DNA from: Gambelia wislizenii
Lineage: Eukaryota; Chordata; Lepidosauria; Squamata; Crotaphytidae
Assembly (NCBI GenBank): GCA_030847615.1
Contig: JAUMIR010000003.1
Coordinates: 337,037,756 to 337,101,755, forward strand
DNA: 64,000 nt
Direction of reading: 5' to 3'
Shown here: piece after piece, positions 44,957 through 55,544 of the stretch
Position numbering within the stretch: the stretch's first letter is position 1
Layout: each line of letters begins with the position of its first letter
Made by a program: the position numbers and the translations under genes
The notes under the pieces: model-generated
What the model was told of the DNA's origin: nothing
What the model saw: the letters and a program-made list of their open reading frames with translations, nothing else
The model's database searches: none

Positions 44957-45026
44957 GATATGGATCCTGGGATCCTCTGCATGCAAACCATAAGCTCTGT
45001 CACTGAGCTACCACCCTTCATTAGCA
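44957..45026 (-). mobile_element. tRNA-like SINE head fragment
   Basis: On the minus strand: GGTGGTAGCTCAGTGACAGA, then GCTTATGGTTTGCATGCAGA, GGATCCCAGGATCC. It resembles an alanine-type tRNA-derived SINE head: A-box TAGCTCAGTGACAGAGC, B-box region GATCCCAGGATCC. Host site of the LINE insertion is just upstream. Confidence 0.6.
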
Positions 45027-45383
45027 AAGAGTTAAGCTTCCAAATACTAAACTGAGTGCCAAGGGAACAAAATACAAGGTATAACTAACAGGGATTGGCT
45101 GGGTGCATTGGGTCCCTGCAGGACCTTGGAGGGCTGTTCTCCTTTGTAAGTTGACACCTGGTTTACTTCCTGGTTAATGAAGCCTCTTCTGGGCCTGAAA
45201 CAGCCGGGGTGGGTGGGTGGAGGAACTTGAGGTCTGCTTTTAGTTGAAAACTACCCCCCCCCAAATAATTTTAAGTGGCTGGAGCTCATGGGGGCCTTAA
45301 AGACAGTCATTAGGAAGTGCATGCAGCCTCCAAGCCACACTTTCCCCTTGTTAAATCCAAGATGCAGAAGAGTGATCTTCTAC

Positions 45384-45388
<5 letters not shown>

Positions 45389-45429
<41 letters not shown>
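45389..45429. repeat. (TA)n microsatellite
   Basis: About twenty TA units, perfect. Confidence 0.97.
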
Positions 45430-45431
<2 letters not shown>

Positions 45432-45531
45432 CTTTATTTCTTGAAAATCACACACAGTCGCTTCTGTGAAAATCCCAGACTTAGGTTCAACAATCTTTTA
45501 TGGTGCAATCCTATGCACAGCTACTTATAAA

Positions 45532-46292
45532 TCTCTCTCTCTCTCTCTCTGGCTTTTCTTCGCAAACGAAGATTCAGGAAGGACTCATCCCGCGCCTTCT
45601 GCAAGCGCGCTGATGACTAAAAAGGCCAATCCGAGATAAACAAGTCCGGTTGCAAAAAGTGCAGCAGAAGGTCTCCTTGGGTGATGTTTTTGGGTTGTGA
45701 TTCTTTCTGCGTTGTCGTTTCTCTTCAAGACTTGTTCGTCGTGAGTTCTCAAATAAGGCTGCAGCATTGTGGATAGTGCGTCTCCATGCCTCCCGATGTG
45801 AGGCCAGGGCGGACCACCGTTGGTGATCAATCTGGCCAAGCCTGAGATGTTGTTTCAGGGAGTCCTTGTATCGCTTTTTTGGAGCGCCCCTCCCACGCTG
45901 ACCCGTGGCGAGTTCACCGTAGAGTAGTATTTTTGGGAGGCGATGGTCCTCCATCCTAGAAACGTGCCCTGCCCAGCGCAGCTGTGTTCTCAATATCATG
46001 GCCTCAATGCTGGTGATCCCTGCTTGTTCAAGGACAGCAACATTCGTCACATAGTCAGTCCAGTGTATATTTAGGATTGTGCGTAGACAGCGCTGATGAA
46101 AGCGCTCGAGGAGTCGTAGGTGGTGGCGATAGGTAACCCATGTTTCAGATCCATAAAGGAGGATAGACAGTACGATGGCTCTATACACACTAATTTTTGT
46201 GCTTTGCCTCAGGTGTTTATTGCTCCAGACTCTTTTGTGAAGTCTTCCAAATGCACTATATGCCTTTGCTAATCTGTGATCGATCTCTTTGT
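45532..46292 (-). mobile_element. Vingi-like LINE 3' fragment (copy 3)
   Basis: Starts with (CT)n at 45532-45552, so the element ends in (AG)n on its own strand. The minus strand is open for 262 codons, 46362 to 45574, reading KEIDHRLAKAYSAFGRLHKR through FCCTFCNRTCLSRIGLFSHQ and RRRGMSPS. Only the first ~20 residues are non-element. 5'-truncated at KEIDHRLA, at 46292. The C-terminal ORF is intact and close to the full-length copy. Confidence 0.95.
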
Positions 46293-46318
46293 TGAATTCA
46301 GTTGAATTGGTTATAATA

Positions 46319-46864
46319 CAGTAGCACCCCTGTATCCGCTGATTCGCCAACCACAGATTCAATTAGGGGAGAGGAGGGATTTCGTCTGTCCCGTCCCTTT
46401 TCCTGGGAGAGCTCCTGTCGCCGTGGCGGTGATCGTGGGGGACAAGGGGGAAGGGATCTTGCCTGCCCATTCTCTTCTCCTAGGAGAACGCCTGTCACCG
46501 CAGCAGTGATCGTGGGGGGAAAGGGGGATGGGAAGGGGAGGAAGGATCTTGCTTGCCTCTTCCTTTCTCCTGCGCGAGCTCTGGTCACCATGGCAGCAAT
46601 CATGGGGGTGAGGGGAGAAGAGAGGGGAGAGGAGGGATCTTTCCTGACTTGTCCCTTCCCCTGGGAGAGCTCCTCTCACTGGCGGTGATTGCAGGGGCAA
46701 AGGGGGAAGGAAGGGGGAGGGATCTTGCCTCCCCCCGTTCCTCTGGGAGGGCTCCTGTGGTGGCGGCAGGGTGGTGGATGGCATTTGCTATTATCTGTGG
46801 ATTTCACCATCTGCAGTGGGGCCCAAAACCAATCTCCCACGGATATGGGGGCCCTACTGCACTG
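46319..46864. mobile_element. Tigger-like element expanded by an internal minisatellite
   Basis: Left CAGTAGCACCCCTGTATCCG after TA; right GGATATGGGGGCCCTACTGC and ACTG before TA. The interior (46405-46750) holds four to five tandem units of about 77-92 bp, each with a GAGCTCCTGTCGCC-type start, GTGATCGTGGGGG and GGGATCTTGCCTG. The array is not found in related copies. Confidence 0.82.
46405..46775. repeat. Minisatellite, ~77-92-bp units
   Basis: Unit starts near 46408, 46483, 46575, 46665 and 46747; spacings 75, 92, 90 and 82. Units differ by small indels and base changes. GC-rich, with AAGGGGGA and CCCTTTTCC blocks. Confidence 0.8.
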
Positions 46865-46869
46865 TATAT

Positions 46870-47520
46870 AACTCTCTTGTTGCAAAAGCTTCACTGGCTA
46901 CTTGTTGTGGTTTTGGGGGCCTGCTGCTGTAAGGGCCAAGATAAATGTGATGGAAGGGGAAAGGAGATGGGGAATTCGACATAGGTCTGCACTTTTGATA
47001 GCAGCCTCATCTCCCCCGCTCCCATACTGTGAAACAAAACTGTTGTTTTATAAGGTCTCCAGGGAGAGGGAGAGTACAGGAACTAGATCAACAAGAACAT
47101 CAGGAAATGAGTTGGCAAAATAAGAGTCATTTCTACACAAAACAATTCATTAAGCGGGCCTGCAGGCAGAATCCTGGAAGGTGGGGGAGGAAGATATAAC
47201 AAACAAGTAGAGATAAAAGCATACACCAGTTAATCCATTAATAAAACCCTCAAGCAATGAATTATAAAACATGGATTTTAATTGCAACTGCCCTTGCGAA
47301 AGGGAGTTCTATGCCAATGACCTGCCCCAACCAATCAGTGACTCTTGATTTTTTAAAAACTGGTTTTACAAAGAAAAAGTGATGAATTATCTGTTGCCCA
47401 ATATGTTCCCACATGGCAGCTTTTAGTGTTATCAGTTAAAAGATATTGTGCACTTTTTCCATCTTTCCCTCCTTAGTGGATTTTTGTGCAATAAGAGAAA
47501 AAAGGATGGAAGAAACAAGG
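46870..47520. other. Region with no recognised feature
   Basis: No exon or repeat that I can support. Confidence 0.5.
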
Positions 47521-47522
47521 AT

Positions 47523-47720
47523 GCTGTTTACACGATGAAAATGTCCTGGGAAGAATTTGTGTCGATCCCTGGCAGTTTACACATACATCGGGTCAGGTAC
47601 GTGATTTTTGGAAGGGGGGCCACCTTTTATCACTCAACCTGCGGGACTTCCAGTCCCGCGGTTTGTGCCGGTTTTTAAAAAAGTCACTGGAGGATTCGGA
47701 AAATCGGAAATGTAAACAGC
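47523..47720. mobile_element. Short TIR element (low confidence)
   Basis: GCTGTTTACA at 47523-47532 and TGTAAACAGC at 47711-47720 are perfect inverted decamers 198 bp apart. The interior is CpG-containing and unlike other repeats here. No clear duplication flanks it. Confidence 0.4.
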
Positions 47721-47779
47721 CTGGGACAAAATGTCTCGGTACTAGGGATGACCAGAAATGGTGACTGGGGGCGGGCTTA

Positions 47780-48650
47780 GAGATCAGGGACCAGAAAAGG
47801 AGGGGTCAGTCACCCGTTCAACAGAGCCAGCCTCACCAGCCGAAAACAAAGGCATCCCTTCCCCCTGCACGAAGGTTGATGTGTGTGTGCGCGTGTGTGT
47901 ACTCAATCACCTTTTAAAATGGATTTCTACACTGCAAACCCTTCAGATTTAACCTCTTCCTCAACTGCATGTTACAGAGAGATCGCGGTGGGCAGAGGGT
48001 CGCCCATTCATTCCCTGCCTTGATCCCCTCCCTGGTATTCCAGCCTCTGAGCGAATGAACACCTTTTAATTCCCCCTCTGTGTCTGTGCCTTTCAAAATG
48101 CCTGTCTGTCGCTGGCTTGCTGTAAGGATTAACATTTTAAAGAGGCAAGGGGAAACCCAACCCCCCCACCTCACTCGGCTTGATCTCCCTGCGTCTGAGC
48201 GAAAGATCTCAGTCTGGGTCTTTCAAAATGCCTCGCCTCTATGCGGCTTGATTTCAAAAGGAAAGGAGATGGTTTAATTGTTCCGCCGTCTGAGGTCTTT
48301 GAAAAGTGCCTTCTGCCTCTGCTTCAAGGGTTAACATTTTAAAGAAGCGAGGGGAATACCAAACCTCTGCCCCCCCCGTCTCCCCCCCCAGCCAGCCAAT
48401 AGCATCGCTCGTGGCACAGAACTTTAAAGGAAGTGCGTCACCGAGGTTGTGAAAACACAAGTAATCGCATACTTGATTGACAGCCCCCAAAAAAACCAAA
48501 CCAAAAAACTACAACCTAAAAAAACCCGGAACTTTGGACATGTAAATATCAGTCATAGGACCACCTGGGATATCCAGATCAGTGACATAAACAGCGAGGG
48601 ACGGATTTGTGATCACAAAATCACGGTAAGCACCGCGACAATTTCTGTCG
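47780..48650. repeat. CpG-containing region with imperfect ~200-bp direct repeat
   Basis: GATTAACATTTTAAAGAGGC (48127) and GGTTAACATTTTAAAGAAGC (48328) begin matching blocks; each is preceded by CCTTTCAAAATGCCTGTCTG or TTTGAAAAGTGCCTTCTG and followed by AGGGGAAACCCAACCCCCCC or GAGGGGAATACCAAACC. Spacing about 201 bp. CAGCCAATAGCATCGC near 48395 is CCAAT-like. No coding exon was recognised. Confidence 0.55.
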
Positions 48651-48811
48651 TGTAACTGGCACCAAGGTCTTATAAAAGGGTTAGAAATGAAAGTCAATGA
48701 CATGTGGACCCACCACCATCAATAAAGTTCTGTGTTTGAAGCATTATGATTCCACAATATAAGTCTTGTCTGGAAGGACATGCAAGAGCAACTGTTATGA
48801 TCATCATCGTT

Positions 48812-49033
48812 GTTGTGGGCCTTCAAGTAGTTTCTGACTTACGGCACCCTAAGATGGTGCCATTTTCTTAGCAAGATTTGTTCAGAGAAGGTTTTGCCTT
48901 TGCCTTCCTCTGAGGCTGAGAGAATGTGACTAGCCCAAGGACACCCATTGAGTCCCCATGGCTGAGCAAGGATTCAAACCCTGGTTTCCAGAGTTATAGT
49001 CCAACACTCAGACTATTACACCATGCTGGCTCA
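48812..49033 (+). mobile_element. Squamate SINE, near full length (copy 2)
   Basis: TGTTGTGGGCCTTCAAGTAG, GACTTACGGCACCCTAAGAT, AGCAAGATTTGTTCAGAGAA, AGCAAGGATTCAAACCCTGG, ACTATTACACCATGCTGGCT. Same family as 18342-18560. Confidence 0.82.
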
Positions 49034-49317
49034 TGATCATCATTAAATATTTTCTTTGCATTCCCAGTTTAGAAACCAAGGAATATTTATTTGAAATTTT
49101 CCAGTTCAGTTGAAATTGTAATCCCAACATTCTTATTAAAGAGCAAGCTCTGAATACAGTGAAACTTACTTCTGAATAAACATTGATGTGATTGCTCTGT
49201 CAATGGATTAAGCAAGAAAAAAGATGTCATTCAGTGATGTTGTTTCATTCTGAAAGAAAGAAAGAAAGAAAGATTCTAAATACAATCCCTCTTGGGACCT
49301 GTGTGGGCATACATTTA

Positions 49318-49547
49318 CAGTTGTCCCTTAACATTCGCTGGGGTTTGGTTCCAGGACCCCCCGTGAATACCCAAATCCGTGAATACTCAAGTCCCATTAT
49401 ATGCAATGGCATAGCAAAATGGTATCCCTTATATAAGATGGCAAAATCAAGGTTTGCTTTTTGGATTATTATTTTTTAAAGAATATTTTCAAACCATGAA
49501 TACTTAAATCCGTGAATGCCAAATCCGTGAATATGGAGGGACAACTG
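49318..49547. mobile_element. Tigger/MER2-like MITE, complete
   Basis: CAGTTGTCCCTTAACATTC to GAATATGGAGGGACAACTG, with TA at 49316-49317 and 49548-49549. Same interior as 31835-32048 plus a repeated CCGTGAATAC block. Confidence 0.95.
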
Positions 49548-49751
49548 TATTTGAAACCAGCAGGACTTATTTCTATGCAATGTACATGTAATCAGGATTT
49601 CATATTTTAATTTTTTTACTTTCCCTTCTATCTTGTCTTTCCTCCAGTGAGCTCAAGGTGATTTTTTCCTCCTCCTCCTCACTATGTATTTCAAGCAACC
49701 CCCTGAGGTAGGTCAGACTGAAAAGTATAACATGTCCCACATCACTCACAG

Positions 49752-50402
49752 CCTATTTAAACGGTGAAAATAATCCTCTTAGAATTTGCTTAGAATCCTA
49801 CCAGTTTTAATGGGATGCTGCATAATTCTGCCGTATTCAGAAGGAGGGGGTCCAAATCCACCGTAAACCCCGAGGGAATAGCCTCTGAGGCTTTTCCCAA
49901 AGTTTTTAAAAAACTTAGTGGGGAATGGGCATGATCACCATTAGGACAGGTGATCAAATTTATTCACATAGCCCCAGAAAAGCAGAAGTAGAAAGCTGAT
50001 TGGCTGGACAGGAACAGGGGGAGGGGATTGCTAAGAAGGCAAGCGCCCTGTAATTATCATCTTGGATTTTTGCCTTAGTGATCATGTGTTGAGCTGATGA
50101 AACAGCTTTTTCTTTTCTTTTTTTAATGTTTCTTTAGGCAGAATAGTGAGTGTACTATTGCACTTTTGCACCTTACGTATGCCTACTTTAAAAAAAAATA
50201 ACGTTCAGCAGCGGCAACTGGCAAAAATAAAAATGTGAGTCATGGCCGCCATCTTGTCGCAGGCATGCCTGTTGGGACAGCAAAAGCAGATAGCCTCGCA
50301 TGCCTGCGATTTTGCCAAACACTGTTAAGGCAAGTCAATCCTGCATTGAATTTGCATGAATCAATCCACATTTTTGTCTTCTCATCTAGATGGGCCCTCA
50401 GT
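49752..50402 (+). mobile_element. hAT-like promoter-motif MITE, subfamily B (copy B2)
   Basis: Left CAGCCTATTTAAACGGTG, right TCATCTAGATGGGCCCTC. Contains GCTGATTGGCTGGACAGG (reverse CCAAT), GGGGGAGGGGATTGCTAAG, and ATGGCCGCCATCTTGTCGC (50242-50260, reverse YY1-like). Confidence 0.8.
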
Positions 50403-50647
50403 GAATTTCATGGCTCGGACTGGAACCTGGATCTGCAATAGGTCAGGGTGGCAAAATGTAGCCATGATGCAGATGTGAACTGCCAAAGCCAGTTTCATAC
50501 GCTCTAACTATCCCAGTTTGGCAGGGACAGTCCCAAATAATCCTATGGCACGTAACTTTCTCAGCAGTTTTTAAAATGTCCCAGTTTCTCTCTCATCTTC
50601 TCACTTTCCCTCTTTGTCCTCAGTTTACTTCAGTTGCTGCAAACTGA

Positions 50648-51019
50648 GGACTTTATCAGACAAGGCAAATAAGGCATCCGCCTAATGATCGTGAAAGGGC
50701 ACACCTACCACAAGATGTTGCCCTTTCATGATCTTGTCCAGTTAAAAAAAAACACCCTTTTTTATTGCCGGCTTAAGCTGTCAATTGATCCCTGTGGTGT
50801 TTTTGTGCTGGCATTGCCAGCGTTTGAAACTTTGTGCCATTGTATTCGCTTGAATGCAGCATCAATGGCCGGTTTGGCGAGAACACTTCTGGGTGACATT
50901 CAGGTAGGTGACACACTTTTTATGACCCTCCCCAGCTTACTTGGAAGTTTTTAAGTGTGTTTCTGTGATTTTTGAAACTTTTTGAGTGTTTTTATTTTTG
51001 AATTTCCCACGCTAGGTGG

Positions 51020-51055
<36 letters not shown>

Positions 51056-51234
51056 TGAGAAACCGCTGGATTTCAGATGAGGAAATGAGATCCGTTCACT
51101 CCTCATTCATTGCCAGGAAGCCTTTTGCTGGGATAGAAGGTAAGTGTGGCATGGGGAGTTCTTTTGCTGGCATAAAAATGGCAAAGTTATTCTAGCAAAA
51201 AAATGGGGTTTAGGGTGGTTGTCTGATAAAGTCC
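50648..51234. mobile_element. TIR element with 3-bp duplication (copy 1)
   Basis: GGACTTTATCAGACAA and TTGTCTGATAAAGTCC are perfect 16-bp inverted ends; TGA duplicated at 50645-50647 and 51235-51237. Internal (ATT)n at 51021-51053. About 587 bp, no transposase. PIF/Harbinger-like by duplication length (inference). Confidence 0.9.
51021..51053. repeat. (ATT)n microsatellite
   Basis: Eleven perfect ATT units inside the TIR element. Confidence 0.95.
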
Positions 51235-51841
51235 TGAGTTTAACATGGAAAAGTAGTTTGCACTTAATTAACAGAAAAGAGAGGAGAGGAAGGGGCAGAA
51301 TCTTGCCTTTCCAGTTGGCTCAGGCAAAAGCAAAATGCTTCAGCCTCTCCCAGCTTGTCTGTTTTTCCTAATTAATAACTTTCCCCTTCTTGACCACACT
51401 GGATGTTGCTAAGTCACACATGTCCCAGTTTTCATCTGTGAAGTGTTGGAGGGTATGCATTTTTGTTGCCAGAGCTCTGCAACGCCACCATTGTTTTTGT
51501 TTTGAAAAAAAGCTGATTTCTTTTTTTATTCTTAGAGGTGCAGTCCCCCATTCCTCCCTCTTACAGGGACATGCAAACATACAGTTCCCTTTCTCACATG
51601 CACCCAGATGCAACAACGCACACATACTTCTCTCTCCCTCTCCCTCTCTCTGTCTGTCACACATACACACTCTCTGACATAAATGCAAACACACACCTCA
51701 AGCTGGCAGGAGTTTCTTGGCTTGGTTTTTGATGATCCTCCCTGCCCCTGGCAAGCACACACATGAATTCAGCCTTCACAGGTTCCCTCTGTACACCGAC
51801 GTGCTTTCCCTTGGCATCTGAATGTCAGACCTTCATAAACA

Positions 51842-52054
51842 CAGTTGTCCTGTCATATTCGCTGGGGTTTGGTTCCAGGACCCCCGTGAATACTCAAGTT
51901 CCATTATATGCAGTGGCATAGCAAAATGGTGTCCCTTGTATAAGATGGCAAAATCAAGGTTTGCTTTTTGGATTATTATTTTTTAAATAATATTTTCAAG
52001 CCGTGAATACTTAAATCCATGGATACCAAATCTGTGGATACGGAGGGACAACTG
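51842..52054. mobile_element. Tigger/MER2-like MITE, complete
   Basis: CAGTTGTCCTGTCATATTC to GGATACGGAGGGACAACTG. TA follows the right end; the left duplication is eroded to CA/AC. Confidence 0.92.
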
Positions 52055-52059
52055 TATAC

Positions 52060-52900
52060 AGGAGAAATAGAAGGTCAATAAGGGAGCCAGGAAGATCCTG
52101 CCCCCCCCCAATAGCTTGAATAAGGGAAATCCCAGGAATTAAGGAGGAGTTGATCAGTCTACCTGAGCCATTTTAGGCCTGGGAGAGGTCCTTTTTAAAA
52201 AACAGGAATTTAATTGGATGTTGACTTCCAGCTCATTTCCTGTTTAAAAAAGAAGGGCTCTCTGAGGGCTAAATTTATGCCCCCCCCATGGTAAAACCAC
52301 CCTACACTCTGTATAGGGCATTGCAGGGTATTTGGGGGTCAAATGTATTTTGATTTTTTTTTTTCAGGGACATGTGTGGTTGGCTAGGTGATACATTTGT
52401 TCAAGGATGCTCTGGTGGCCAACGTGGTCTCCCAACCCCCAGTAATTCCCCACTTCTTGAATTGGCCATTTTCACATGTCAGAATTTAATGAAGGAGGAC
52501 CCAGCAATCTGAAGCTCCTGTCATTAATCAGATGAAGCCTTGATACAATGTGGTTGAATTTTTAAACATGATTTTTAAAGAATTAAAAGATCAAGTTTCC
52601 TCTTCCATTGCTCAGTTGAAAATAGAAACATTTGAAGCAGAGATGAGCTATGTAGTGTTATCACAGTGGTACTGGGGTTTTGCTTCATTGGTTTCCCTTT
52701 TAATTTTCCTCTGATTGATGATACTCGTATGGGACAACTGTAATTTGTGCAAAACAGCTTGCTGGTAATTTCAGGGAAAATGTTGGCATTTTCTGTTGTT
52801 TTAGCTTGTTGAATTACTCTTGGTTATTGAGCAGCATAAACAGACATAAAAAGCATTGTAGGTGTAATTTCCAGTTCTGTTCCCAAGGACTGTGATTGTT
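52060..52900. other. Region with no recognised gene
   Basis: Only C- and G-rich tracts and a weakly repeated ACAGGAATTTAATTGG / TCATTTCCTGTTTAAAA block are seen. Nothing identifiable. Confidence 0.5.
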
Positions 52901-52914
52901 TCCCGAATAGATGG

Positions 52915-53790
52915 GGAAGCCAAATCTAGTGATGCCAAATCTCACTTATTAATTGGGGGAATTATTAGCTCAAATGGATGGCTGAGAGAGGTTGGGTAAC
53001 TTCTAGGACTTGTACACCTGTCTATACCAGTACTAACTGCAGAGACTCTGAGTTAAATTAAAATAAAATGGTTTTTATTGGAAAATAACACAGAAACAGT
53101 CATGCAACCATGCACATAATCACAAGAACTGTACACAGCTAATGAAGGGTTTTGTGGCAGAAAGGTTGGATGGAGGAACAGATTCAGGAAATAGGATAAT
53201 AATTACCAGTCCTGAAGAGTAGAGTTCCATGCAGTAAAGTTACTCAGACTTAGGGCTGAGGGTGACACAGCAATATGACAGAGTGACCGTGTCCAAACGT
53301 GGCACTGTACACAATTTGCTATTGTTTGGGGCTAGTATTTATACTCTATTTCATGTTCTGAAGGGGTGTTTGAGCTTTGAAACAAAGTTTAGATGGGTTT
53401 TCCCATCGCTGAACAAAGGAAATGGCGAGTTCGCTAATAATACTTAATGGCTGAGATATTAGAGTTGATGGGTTTATGACAACCTCCGTATTGTGGAATA
53501 GGAAAGGTGTGAGGAAAAGCTTTTCTGTGGATAATGGGTGTCCCAGTCACTGTTTGTTTGTGATTGATGACTCATTGCCAATGGCTCCAAGAGGGGATTA
53601 GCACATACCTCGGTGATAAGTTTGTTTACTAGGGGCTCCACATAATCCTAGCTTGGGTGTGTCTGCCAGTAGTTTTCCATAGCACGTTCAGTTAGGTCCT
53701 GGTGATCTTCTCCTAACCGTACTTCTGGTCCACCCTGGTCTACTAGACCTTGTGAAGTGTCTTATTATTGCCAAATTATGACATATTATA
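52915..53790 (-). repeat. Long interspersed repeat, LTR-like (copy 2)
   Basis: Partner of 5440-6290: GGGTAACTTCTAGGACTTG, TATACCAGTACTAACTGCAG, AACACAGAAACAG, GTATTTATACTCTATTTC, TGTTCTGAAGGGGTGTTTG. On the minus strand the AATAAAAACCATTTTATTTT block could be a poly(A) signal region. Confidence 0.5.
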
Positions 53791-54383
53791 GAGAGGGGGT
53801 ATAAGCTGTGGTAACATGATGGTATTTGTTTTGAAGAACTTGTACAGATAAATGTAATTGAATAGGAAACATTTTATAGTAGCCCAGTTAGACGGTTATC
53901 TTTAATCACAGTCATTACACTTTTAATTAAGAATTCCTCCAGCATGTTACCTTGATAAATAGTTATTGATTATTCAAATGTATTATTAATAAGTACCAGT
54001 GATGTATAGTATCCGTGACAAGATACCTGCAGAAAGGCTGGATTTTAAATGTGAAAATGTAGCCCACAGGACTGATTACCACCAGTTCCAAAATAGATAT
54101 ACAAGTCTAAATACAACATACAATTTGTATATAACTTTGTATATGTCTACACATGCACAAATCTTTCACCTGAGCTAGCCTCTTCACTTGAAAAAATGTA
54201 GATTGCCCAGGTCAGAAAAATGCTAGTTTTAACTAAACTAATTTTCATGTAACTGGATAATAATTATTAGAAATAATTTTGAGAAAATTACTTCAGACCA
54301 GATAAGTAAAGCATTCTTGCTTAGTAGTTACAACAACAACAACATTAACAACAACTACTTTCATCCACTAGGAAAAAACAATA

Positions 54384-54975
54384 CAGGTTGAGTCTCCCTT
54401 ACCTGGAATTCCACAATCCAAATATTCCAAAATTGTCCACATGAGTGGGTGAGATAGTGATAGCTTTGGGTTCTGATGGTTCAATGTATATAAACTTTGT
54501 TTCATACACAAAATTATTTAAAAATATTGTGTATAAAATTACCTTCAGGCTATGTGTATAAGGTGTGTATGAGACATAAATGAATTTTGTGTTTAGACTT
54601 GGGTCCCATCTCTCTCTCTCTGGCTTTTCTTTGCAAACGAAGATTCAGGAAGGACTCATCCCGCGCTTTCTGCAAGCGCACTGATGACTAAAAAGGCCAA
54701 TCCGAGATAAACAAGTCCGGTTGCAAAAAGCACAGCAGAGGGTCTCCTTGGGTGATGTTTTTGGGTTGTGATTCTTTCTGCGTTGTCGTTTCTCTTCAAG
54801 ACTTGTTCGCCGTGAGTTCTCAAATAAGGCTGCAGCATTGTGGATAGTGTGTCTCCATGCCTCCCGTCTCTAAGATATCTCAATTATGTATATGCAAGCT
54901 TTCAAAAATCTAAAATATTCCAAAATCCAAAATATCTCTGGTCCCAAGCATTTCAGATACGGGAGACTCAACCTG
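54384..54975. mobile_element. Tigger-like element (CAGGTTGAGT ends), interrupted by LINE
   Basis: CAGGTTGAGTCTCCCTTACC to GGGAGACTCAACCTG, TA on both sides (54382-54383, 54976-54977). Interior ATTCCAAAATTGTCCACATG, ATTTTGTGTTTAGACTTGGG matches a Tigger family also known in mammals. A Vingi-like fragment sits at 54605-54869. Confidence 0.92.
54605..54869 (-). mobile_element. Vingi-like LINE 3' fragment (copy 4)
   Basis: CTCTCTCTCTCTGGCTTTTC then the 3' UTR and finger-coding end on the minus strand; truncated at TGCCTCCCG. Flanks CCCATCTCT (left) and TCTCTAAGATATC (right) share TCTCT, a likely short duplication merged with the tail. Confidence 0.92.
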
Positions 54976-55216
54976 TACTATTATTTTAGTAATAACAAAA
55001 TCTGCCTACAATGTTAGAATGCCTTCCCAGGGAAAATTTTTGGGCCCATCACTTCCTTTACTTAGCCAGGTTCTGAAAACTTGGAAATGCAACTGCTTCA
55101 CCCATGTAGTTCTGTGCTCCCCACCCCGCACTACAGCAGCAGCTAAGCCTCATGGAGCTGCTGATGTTGCTGTGGAAGAAGAGGGAGGGAGGTTAACAGG
55201 GCAGCAGGGACTTAAA

Positions 55217-55530
55217 GATTGTCTAGACAGTGAAAAATCTCCTCATAGAATGCAAGGAGAATATCTTTTGTCCCAATTGGATCCTGCAGCGATTCAATAT
55301 ATTGAAAAGGAGGCGGGGGCAAAAATTCCAAATACTCTGCAGGAAAAGCCTTTGTGGCTTTTCTCATTTTTTTAAAAAAAAAGCTCCAAAGGAAATTCAC
55401 ATTTCCTGCTCTTTCAGACAACTGATGCGATTTGTTACACAGTCTGGAGAGGGTGGAACTCGACATCTAATTGGTCAGACATGTGCAGGTGTCATCAAGC
55501 ACCCAGAAGCACTAGCGACTGTGCACTTTT
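55217..55530 (+). mobile_element. hAT-like promoter-motif MITE, subfamily B, 5' half (copy B3)
   Basis: TTGTCTAGACAGTGAAAAAT, CTCCTCATAGAATGCAAGGA, AAAAGCCTTTGTGGCTTTTC, CATCTAATTGGTCAGACATG. The motif-bearing right half is missing. Confidence 0.75.
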
Positions 55531-55544
55531 AACAACTTTTATTT

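Larger units (their letters stand above)
50490..51445 (-). mobile_element. CCTCCAAC MITE (reversed copy), split by TIR element
   Basis: Left piece 50490-50647: TAACTATCCCAGTTTGGCAG, AAATGTCCCAGTTTCTCTC, TTTGTCCTCAGTTTACTTCA, GCTGCAAACTGA. Right piece 51238-51445: GTAGTTTGCACTTAATTAAC, GGCTCAGGCAAAAGCAAAAT, TTGACCACACTGGATGTTGC, AGTTTTCATCTGTGAAGTGT. Confidence 0.8.

Noticed and set aside
44957..45026. Functional tRNA gene
   Set aside because: Only a head-like half with A and B box resemblance; no acceptor stem or full cloverleaf, so it is a SINE remnant.
46298..46784. Proline/serine-rich open frames over the minisatellite
   Set aside because: They are translations of the tandem GC-rich repeat and have no start context or homologue.
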